Source: UBA6985 sp946536225 (GTDB taxonomy: Bacteria; Bacillota_I; Bacilli_A; RF39; UBA660). Taken from it: DNA of 64,000 nt. The stretch spans positions 558,001 through 622,000 of the forward strand of contig CAMNEE010000001.1 in the NCBI GenBank assembly GCA_946536225.1. The letters are read 5' to 3'. The translations under genes were made by a program, and so were the position numbers. Below are positions 58,671 to 64,000 of this stretch, in pieces; positions within the stretch are counted from its first letter, which is position 1, and each line of letters starts with the position of its first letter. The notes beneath the pieces were generated by a model, which saw only the letters and a list, made by a program, of their open reading frames with translations, had not been told where the DNA came from and made no database searches.

Positions 58671-60491
58671 TTATTTATCTTCTTTATTTACAAATTCAGC
58701 TTCTTCAGCAGTGTCATTTGATGCATCAGCAGAATCATTATTTGCATTCTTAGATGCTTCCTCATATACTCTGCCAGCTAAAGCCATTGCTACATCTTGT
58801 AGAGCTTTAGTCTTTTCTTTGATGTCATCGATTTCAGGTTTTTCTTCAGCAAGTGCTTTTCTTAGAGCTTCAGTCTTTTCTTCAACGTCTTTCTTTTCAT
58901 CATCTTTAACTTTATCTCCAAGATCTCTTATAGCACCTTCAGCAGCGAATATTGCTTGTTCAGCTTCATTCTTAGCATCAGCAAGTTGTTTACGTTTTTC
59001 ATCTGCTTCTTTATTTGCTTCAGCTTCTTTCATCATCTTATCGATTTCTTCATCAGATAGATTTGTATTATTAGTAATAGTAATCTTTTGTTCTTTTCCT
59101 GTTCCTAAGTCTTTAGCTTTAACATTTACGATACCATTTGCATCGATATCAAATGTAACTTCAATTTGAGGTACTCCACGTCTTGCTGGTGGAATATTTG
59201 TTAATTGGAATTCTCCTAAAGTCTTATTATCAGCAGCCATTGGTCTTTCACCTTGTAATACGTGAATATCTACAGCTGGTTGATTATCTTGAGCAGTTGA
59301 GAATACTTGTGATTTAGAAGTTGGGATAGTTGTATTTCTTGGAATTAATACAGTCATTACATCTCCTAAAGTTTCAATACCAAGTGATAATGGAGTTACG
59401 TCTAATAATACTAAATCATTAACTTCACCAGTTAAAACACCACCTTGAATAGCAGCACCCATTGCTACTACTTCATCTGGGTTAACACCTTTGTTAGGTT
59501 CTTTACCTAATTCTTTCTTAACAAGTTCTTGAATATATGGAATTCTTGAAGATCCACCTACAAGAACGACTTGGTCTATATCACTACTTGATAGTCCTGC
59601 ATCTTTAAGTGCATTTCTAACTTGTACTAATGTAGAATCAAATAAATCTTTATTTAAGTCTTCAAACTTAGCTCTAGTTAAATCCATTTCGAAGTTAACT
59701 GGAGAACCATCTACCATACCAATGAATGGTAAGCTAATAGTTGTAGTTGTTGAAGTAGATAGAGCTTTCTTAGCTTTTTCAGCTTCGTCTTTAATTCTTT
59801 GTAAAGCCATTGAATCTTTAGAAACATCAGCTTTAGTTTGAGATTTGATTTCATCAATTAAGTATTTAGATACTCTTTCATCGAAATCATCTCCACCTAA
59901 TTTATTATTACCAGATGTAGATTTAACTTCGAATACACCATCACCTAATTCAAGGATTGATACATCGAATGTACCTCCACCTAAGTCATATACTAAAATA
60001 GTTTGAGATTTATCTTGTTTATCTAAACCATAAGCAAGTGCAGCTGCTGTTGGTTCATTAACAATTCTGTCTACTTCTAATCCTGCAATTTTACCTGCAT
60101 TCTTAGTTGCTTGTCTTTGAGCATCATTAAAATATGCTGGAACAGTAATTACTGCATGAGTTACTTTTTCTCCTAAATATGCTTCTGCATCACGTTTGAT
60201 CTTCATAAGAATCTTTGCAGAAATTTCTTCAGGAGTATATTCTTTACCTTCAGCTTTTACTTTATGAGATGTTCCCATTTCTCTTTTAATAGAAGCAATA
60301 GTATTATCAGCATTAGTTATAGCTTGTCTTTTAGCTTGAATACCTACTATTTCATCTCCATTTTTAAATGCTACTACAGAAGGGGTAGTTCTATCTCCGT
60401 CTGAGTTAGCAATAACTACTGGAGAACCACCTTCTAATACTGCACAACAAGAGTTTGTTGTACCTAAGTCAATACCAATTATTTTTGCCAT
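58671..60491 (-). CDS. dnaK: Chaperone DnaK
   Basis: Hsp70 of 606 residues. Landmarks: IIGIDLGTTNSC, the N-terminal nucleotide-binding motifs (VYDLGGGTFDVS) and the linker near LLDVTPLSLG. The substrate domain (IPPARRGVPQIEVTFDIDANGI) and an alpha-helical lid follow. It lacks the longer insertion found in Gram-negative DnaK, as expected for Firmicutes. Part of the hrcA-grpE-dnaK operon. Confidence 0.98.
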   Translation of the reverse strand: MAKIIGIDLGTTNSCCAVLEGGSPVVIANSDGDRTTPSVVAFKNGDEIVGIQAKRQAITNADNTIASIKREMGTSHKVKAEGKEYTPEEISAKILMKIKRDAEAYLGEKVTHAVITVPAYFNDAQRQATKNAGKIAGLEVDRIVNEPTAAALAYGLDKQDKSQTILVYDLGGGTFDVSILELGDGVFEVKSTSGNNKLGGDDFDERVSKYLIDEIKSQTKADVSKDSMALQRIKDEAEKAKKALSTSTTTTISLPFIGMVDGSPVNFEMDLTRAKFEDLNKDLFDSTLVQVRNALKDAGLSSSDIDQVVLVGGSSRIPYIQELVKKELGKEPNKGVNPDEVVAMGAAIQGGVLTGEVNDLVLLDVTPLSLGIETLGDVMTVLIPRNTTIPTSKSQVFSTAQDNQPAVDIHVLQGERPMAADNKTLGEFQLTNIPPARRGVPQIEVTFDIDANGIVNVKAKDLGTGKEQKITITNNTNLSDEEIDKMMKEAEANKEADEKRKQLADAKNEAEQAIFAAEGAIRDLGDKVKDDEKKDVEEKTEALRKALAEEKPEIDDIKEKTKALQDVAMALAGRVYEEASKNANNDSADASNDTAEEAEFVNKEDK

Positions 60492-60510
60492 TATAATTCC
60501 TCTTTTCTTA

Positions 60511-61152
60511 TTATTCAGATACTTTAACCATGGCTGGTCTTAGTACTCTTTCTTTATATTTATATCCTTTTTGTAAAACTTGTATTACCATTCCTGGTGC
60601 TACACCATCAACTTTACCAGTCATAACTGCTTGATGTACATTAGGATCAAATTCTACATTTTCAGCGACTATTTCAGTTACGCCATTTTCTTCTAGAATC
60701 TTACCAATATTTTGATAAATCATTCTAAACCCCTTTAATAATTCTTTGTTTTCTTCGCTTTCAAGTGTTAAACCTCTTTCAAAGTTATCTTGAACTGTTA
60801 AAAGTTCTTTTAAGATATCCTCGTTAGCATACTTTTTAAAAGTAGCCATAGTTTCTTCACTTCTTCTTTTAAAATTCATCATTTCCGCTTGAATTCTAAG
60901 TGCTTTTTCTTTTTCTTGTGCTAACTCAGTTTCAAGTTTTTGAACTTTTTCGTGGTTTTTATGATCATGATGTGATTCATGTTTCTTTTCTTTTTTATCG
61001 TTTTTGCATTCACCTTCACATGTACACTCTTTGCCTTCTTGGCATCCACATGTACATTCGCCTTCACATGTGCATTCTTTACCTTCTTGGCAACCGCATT
61101 CACATTCAGGTGTGCAATTACATTTTTTATTCTTATCTTCCACTTTCGTCAC
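60511..61152 (-). CDS. grpE: GrpE with a metallothionein-like Cys-rich N-terminal extension
   Basis: Nucleotide-exchange factor for DnaK. The C-terminal part from about residue 75 is normal GrpE: long coiled coil and beta-wing, with FKRRSEETMATFKKYANEDILKELL and NVEFDPNVHQAV. The N-terminal 70 residues are unusual: 13 cysteines in the first 49 residues, in a 16-residue repeat (C-x-C-G-C-Q-E-G-K-E-C-T-C-E-G-E) at 17-32 and 33-48, then a His-rich stretch HESHHDHKNH. This suggests metal binding or redox sensing. The start is GTG at 61152, adjacent to the hrcA stop; a GTG three codons later has a better ribosome site. Confidence 0.9.
   Translation of the reverse strand: MTKVEDKNKKCNCTPECECGCQEGKECTCEGECTCGCQEGKECTCEGECKNDKKEKKHESHHDHKNHEKVQKLETELAQEKEKALRIQAEMMNFKRRSEETMATFKKYANEDILKELLTVQDNFERGLTLESEENKELLKGFRMIYQNIGKILEENGVTEIVAENVEFDPNVHQAVMTGKVDGVAPGMVIQVLQKGYKYKERVLRPAMVKVSE
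61009..61104 (-). repeat. Tandem 48-bp repeat encoding the Cys-rich GrpE units
   Basis: Two 48-base units (61009-61056 and 61057-61104) differ at only a few positions and encode the two 16-residue Cys-rich repeats. Confidence 0.85.
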
Positions 61153-62157
61153 CTATTTTTCTATATATTTCTTTAAGAAGTTTAATAAAGTAACTACTTT
61201 ATCATATTCCATTCTCTTTGGTCCAATAATAGCTATTGTACCTTCGCTTCCTTCAACACTATAATGAGTTTTAATTATAGTTGAATCAGAATCGAATTCA
61301 TTTTCTTCACCAATATAAACTTTAACATCGTTATCATCAGTATCAATCTTTTTAACTAAATCAATGTTTTCTAGTTTTGATACCATTTCTTTTAATTTAT
61401 CAGGTTCAGAGTATTCTTTAAAATCTAATAAATTAGTTTTTCCTCCAAATACAACATCTGACTTATCCATAGCAAAGTCTTGGAATGCTGATGAGAAGAA
61501 ATTATATACTTGTTCATATTGATTAACAACTTCTCTAATTCTTGGTTTAATTTCTAATTCAAGTCTTTCAATTACTTTATCTATTGGTGTTCCAGATAAA
61601 GCTTTATTAATAATATCACATGTTTGAGTTAATTCTTTAATATTTATATCTTTTGATATAACCATTTGTTTATTCTCAACATCACCTTGATTAGTTATTA
61701 ATACAGCAATAACAGGTCTATCCCCATCAATTGATGAGTCTAATGGAACAATATTAATTTGTTTTAATGTACTAGTGCTCTTATTAGGGCCAATTACTAT
61801 AGTTGTATAGTGAGTTATGTCACTTATAATTTCCATGCACTTTTCTACTGCATCAGATACTACTAACTTATTATTATTTAATATAGTTTGTAGTTTTAAT
61901 ACATCTTCACCTGTCATTTCTTTAGGTTTCATTAGCTTATCTACATAGTACTTATATCCTTTTTCAGAAGGTATACGTCCTGATGATGTGTGTTCTTTTT
62001 CTAGATAACCTAATTCTTCTAATTCTGCCATATCATTTCTAATTGTTGCAGAACTACAATTAAATTTTTCAACCAATGCTTTTGATGGAATTGGTTCAAA
62101 TGTTTTAATGTAGGATTCTACGATTTCTCTTAAAATTTCTTGTTGTCTATCCCCCAT
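61153..62157 (-). CDS. hrcA: Heat-inducible transcription repressor HrcA
   Basis: Repressor of the Hsp70 operon, binding CIRCE. N-terminal winged helix (QQEILREIVESYIKTFEPIPSKALVEKF then SSATIRNDMAELEELGYL), and a GAF-like and dimerisation C-terminal half. The start is the ATG at 62157 with GAAGGA upstream; the longer frame lies in the leader. First gene of hrcA-grpE-dnaK; a CIRCE element is 55 bases upstream. Confidence 0.96.
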   Translation of the reverse strand: MGDRQQEILREIVESYIKTFEPIPSKALVEKFNCSSATIRNDMAELEELGYLEKEHTSSGRIPSEKGYKYYVDKLMKPKEMTGEDVLKLQTILNNNKLVVSDAVEKCMEIISDITHYTTIVIGPNKSTSTLKQINIVPLDSSIDGDRPVIAVLITNQGDVENKQMVISKDINIKELTQTCDIINKALSGTPIDKVIERLELEIKPRIREVVNQYEQVYNFFSSAFQDFAMDKSDVVFGGKTNLLDFKEYSEPDKLKEMVSKLENIDLVKKIDTDDNDVKVYIGEENEFDSDSTIIKTHYSVEGSEGTIAIIGPKRMEYDKVVTLLNFLKKYIEK

Positions 62158-62196
62158 GTAATCACATCCTTCGCACATTTATACCAGTGCATATTA

Positions 62197-62225
62197 AATA
62201 TAACGCAAAAATTAGCACTCGTCAA
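62197..62225 (-). promoter_or_regulatory. Sigma-A promoter of the hrcA operon
   Basis: TTGACG (62220-62225), 17-base spacer and TATATT (62197-62202). The -35 lies inside the CIRCE element, so HrcA binding would exclude RNA polymerase. Confidence 0.75.
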
Positions 62226-62238
62226 TAGATAGTGCTAA
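62212..62238 (-). promoter_or_regulatory. CIRCE operator (HrcA-binding site)
   Basis: TTAGCACTC, a 9-base spacer and TAGTGCTAA; 8 of 9 bases of each arm match the canonical TTAGCACTC-N9-GAGTGCTAA (one change in the second arm). Confidence 0.95.
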
Positions 62239-62246
62239 TTTATTCA

Positions 62247-62276
62247 ACAAAAAAGAAGTAATTTTTAATTACTTCC
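62247..62276 (-). terminator. Intrinsic terminator of the DUF1292 gene
   Basis: A 9-10-bp stem and a U-run enclose the stop codon of the DUF1292 gene. Confidence 0.75.
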
Positions 62277-62549
62277 TTCAAGATTAACAGTTCCGTTTAA
62301 GATTTTCTCAGATACGATATCTTTGAATTCTTCAATTAATTCATCGTATAATGTTTTATCTTCAACAACTTTTAGATATTCTCCTTCATTATCTTTAAGA
62401 GCTTCGAATATTAAATATTCATCTGTAGGAGTTTCATCAATTAAAACTCTTACAGCATATAAATATTTACTACCATCTTTTAAAAGTTGTTCTAGAATTA
62501 AATATTCTAAATTGTCTTCTAGTGTAACAATATTACCAACCTCAGTCAT
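62265..62549 (-). CDS. DUF1292 family protein
   Basis: 94 residues, beginning with the strand pattern VTLEDNLEYLILEQL and continuing with the Y-L-x-E/D-x-x-N acidic beta hairpins typical of DUF1292. Function unknown, although members are frequent in Firmicutes. It follows the low-complexity protein at 62559 by nine bases and is likely cotranscribed with it. Confidence 0.78.
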   Translation of the reverse strand: MTEVGNIVTLEDNLEYLILEQLLKDGSKYLYAVRVLIDETPTDEYLIFEALKDNEGEYLKVVEDKTLYDELIEEFKDIVSEKILNGTVNLEGSN

Positions 62550-62558
62550 TTTATCCTC

Positions 62559-64000
62559 CTATAATCCTAATGTTCTACCTTGATCTTGTTGTTGAGCTAT
62601 TCCAGCTTGAGCTAAAGCAGCTTCAATATTTTCTTCTGGAACATTTGCATCTCTCATTTGTTCAACCATCATATCAACTGTAGTTTGATCAGGTGCATTT
62701 TGAATTTGTTTAACTACTTCAGGGTTAACAACAGGTGTAGCTTCTGTAGAAGCTTGGGCAGCTTCTACAACAGCTTCTGCTGCTTGTTGTTCTGTTGCTA
62801 CTTGAGCTTCAGTTTGTTCTTTTTCTTTTTCTTCATCATCTGTAATTAAACTATCTTCTGCAAGTAATCTATCAACTTCATTATTAAGATTTGTTTCAAT
62901 TTTATCAAGATTATCAGTAGAACTTGGAGCTTCTGGTGCAGGTGCTGCTGGAGCTTCAGTTTGTGCTTCTTGAGCAACTGGAGCGCTTTCTACTACTTCT
63001 TCAGCTTCTGCTTCTGTAACAGCTGGTGTTTCTTCTACTTCAGTTTGAGTAACAGCTGGTGTTTCTTCAGCTTCTGCTTGAGTAATAACTTCTGTTTCTG
63101 GATTTTCAAGTTCATCTTCATCTTCAAGTTCTTCAGAACGTCCAGCTATTAATCTATTCTTTATATTCTTAATACTATTAACAATTGGCATATTCTTTAA
63201 GAAGTTCTTTGCTCTATAACCAGCATTTCTTTTAACTGCATTTTGATTTTCAATTGCTTCATCAATTAAAGCAATTTGAGCTTCAGTTAAATTATATTTT
63301 GTTGAATTTTCTCTAATATATTCAAGTTTTTTAATATTTTGATTAATCTTGTCCATACCAGCATTTTTAGCTTCTTCAACAACTTTATCAATTTCTTTTT
63401 GTTCTATTTCTGGATCAGTTATTCTAATTCCACCAAATTCTGAGTAAAGATCTGCTAAACCATTTTGATATGCATTAGTACCAGTTAATCCAATTATTGA
63501 TATATCTTTACCAGACTTATTTTCAACAAATAAATCTTTTACTCCACGTGCCATAGCACTAAATGGATTTGATGCAGGTTTTCTAGTGCATTTTCTAAAT
63601 AACTCATTAGTTTGTTCTTCACTAAGTCCACGGCTTGCAGCAATTTCATACATTGTTTTTACATCTTTAACAGGTACGTATTCATATTTGTCACCCTTCT
63701 TAACTGCTTTAGCAAAATCTACAGTACCAGCATCATAATCATATACTACTTCTAAGCCCATTTTCTTAGCAAATTTATCTAAATTTCTTGTAACGATCTT
63801 TTCACGAGTAACTCTACTTATAGTATCAAGTGCTTCGGCAGTTCCTAATACTGATGCTCCGCATAAAACTGCTGTTGCAACTGGAACGCCAAATAATGTT
63901 GTAGCTGCTATACCAGCAACTGCTGCACCACCAAGAACCATAGCGATTCCTGCTTTTCTCTTTCCAATTACTCTTTTTGCATTAGTATTAGCAGTTTTCT
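62559..64000 (-). CDS. Large low-complexity protein, truncated by the window edge
   Basis: The open frame continues beyond 64000, so its N-terminus is outside the window. The visible 480 residues have a basic segment, then a Gly/Ala-rich hydrophobic stretch that may be a membrane hairpin. A middle domain has a DYDAGTVDFA region and IIGLTGTNAYQNGLADLY. The second half is Glu/Ala/Gln/Thr/Pro-rich and contains the repeated unit E-E-T-P-A-V-T-Q. It ends in a helical tail rich in Gln. Not recognised; the low-complexity portion suggests a flexible linker. Confidence 0.7.
   Translation of the reverse strand, partial: KTANTNAKRVIGKRKAGIAMVLGGAAVAGIAATTLFGVPVATAVLCGASVLGTAEALDTISRVTREKIVTRNLDKFAKKMGLEVVYDYDAGTVDFAKAVKKGDKYEYVPVKDVKTMYEIAASRGLSEEQTNELFRKCTRKPASNPFSAMARGVKDLFVENKSGKDISIIGLTGTNAYQNGLADLYSEFGGIRITDPEIEQKEIDKVVEEAKNAGMDKINQNIKKLEYIRENSTKYNLTEAQIALIDEAIENQNAVKRNAGYRAKNFLKNMPIVNSIKNIKNRLIAGRSEELEDEDELENPETEVITQAEAEETPAVTQTEVEETPAVTEAEAEEVVESAPVAQEAQTEAPAAPAPEAPSSTDNLDKIETNLNNEVDRLLAEDSLITDDEEKEKEQTEAQVATEQQAAEAVVEAAQASTEATPVVNPEVVKQIQNAPDQTTVDMMVEQMRDANVPEENIEAALAQAGIAQQQDQGRTLGL

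Noticed and set aside
58711..59169. 152-residue plus-strand open frame opposite dnaK
   Set aside because: It is a shadow of dnaK's codon bias (Ser/Ala/Phe-rich translation), with no ribosome-binding site and lying entirely inside a well-supported gene.
60921..61264. Overlapping open frames opposite or inside the grpE Cys-rich segment
   Set aside because: These come from the repetitive 48-bp units read in other frames and have no translation signals.
1..64000. CRISPR array, prophage or insertion sequence
   Set aside because: No regularly spaced direct repeats, transposase, integrase or phage structural genes were found; the only tandem repeats are coding (grpE and the edge protein).

Overview
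The window is a compact, AT-rich chromosomal segment from a low-GC Gram-positive bacterium. Firmicute markers are PolC as replicative polymerase, HrcA with a CIRCE operator, YceD next to L32, a YneF-type protein, HelD, and OmpR-type signalling beside an FtsX-type ABC exporter. Lipid II-flippase-like, undecaprenol-kinase-like and signal-peptidase genes suggest a cell wall. An oxygen-sensitive class III ribonucleotide reductase is the only reductase seen. UGA is used as a stop codon (for example at 43603-43605), so this is not the Mycoplasma code. The best inference is an uncultured anaerobic, probably gut-associated member of Bacilli near the Erysipelotrichales/RF39 part of the tree; a phylogeny would be needed to confirm this. 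No rRNA, phage, insertion sequence or CRISPR array was found.

Almost every gene is on the minus strand. The two plus-strand genes are plsC (11545-12147) and a Crp/Fnr regulator (52301-52936). Each converges on a minus-strand gene and overlaps its 3' end inside a shared bidirectional hairpin. Most transcription units end in a short hairpin plus U-tract that begins at or inside the stop codon.

Layout, left to right. 0-1.2 kb: folA (partial) and thyA. 1.2-5 kb: a large membrane protein, a tyrosine phosphatase, an undecaprenol/diacylglycerol kinase and a small unknown protein. 5-8.5 kb: an ABC exporter with a TetR regulator, then a DUF1292-type protein and a small hydrophobic protein. 8.6-9.9 kb: a Fur-family regulator and a metal permease behind a promoter flanked by two Fur-like boxes. 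10-13.4 kb: sirtuin, signal peptidase I, plsC and rplS with a leader. 13.5-18.9 kb: tgt, queA, a degenerate HD-GYP protein, ruvB and ruvA. 19.9-25.9 kb: an oversized polC of 1917 residues preceded by a structured RNA candidate. 26-32.5 kb: an Ig-like protein, a two-component system and an FtsX-type ABC transporter. 32.6-35.6 kb: rpmF, yceD, a YneF-type gene and helD. 35.7-39.9 kb: paired membrane proteins, obgE, a lone Smr domain and a PfkB-like protein lacking its catalytic motif. 40-46.6 kb: a surface protein with an NPNTG sorting-like tail, a MurJ-like flippase, an ATP-grasp enzyme and a repeat protein. 46.7 kb: tRNA-Arg. 47-49 kb: a SWIM-domain protein and an unknown. 49-52.9 kb: nrdD-nrdG-dut, divergent from the Crp/Fnr gene. 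52.9-55.6 kb: two paralogous HExxH proteins flanking an unknown. 55.7-62.2 kb: hrcA-grpE-dnaK-pepF-dnaJ. 62.2-64 kb: a second DUF1292 protein and a truncated low-complexity protein.

The least ordinary signals are: a GrpE with a metallothionein-like, 13-cysteine repeat extension; a PolC with several large insertions, one splitting its proofreading domain; the structured, terminator-ended RNA before polC; a class II-positioned Crp/Fnr palindrome before nrdD; a three-repeat operator upstream of the FtsX-type exporter; and the PfkB pseudokinase-Smr gene pair.
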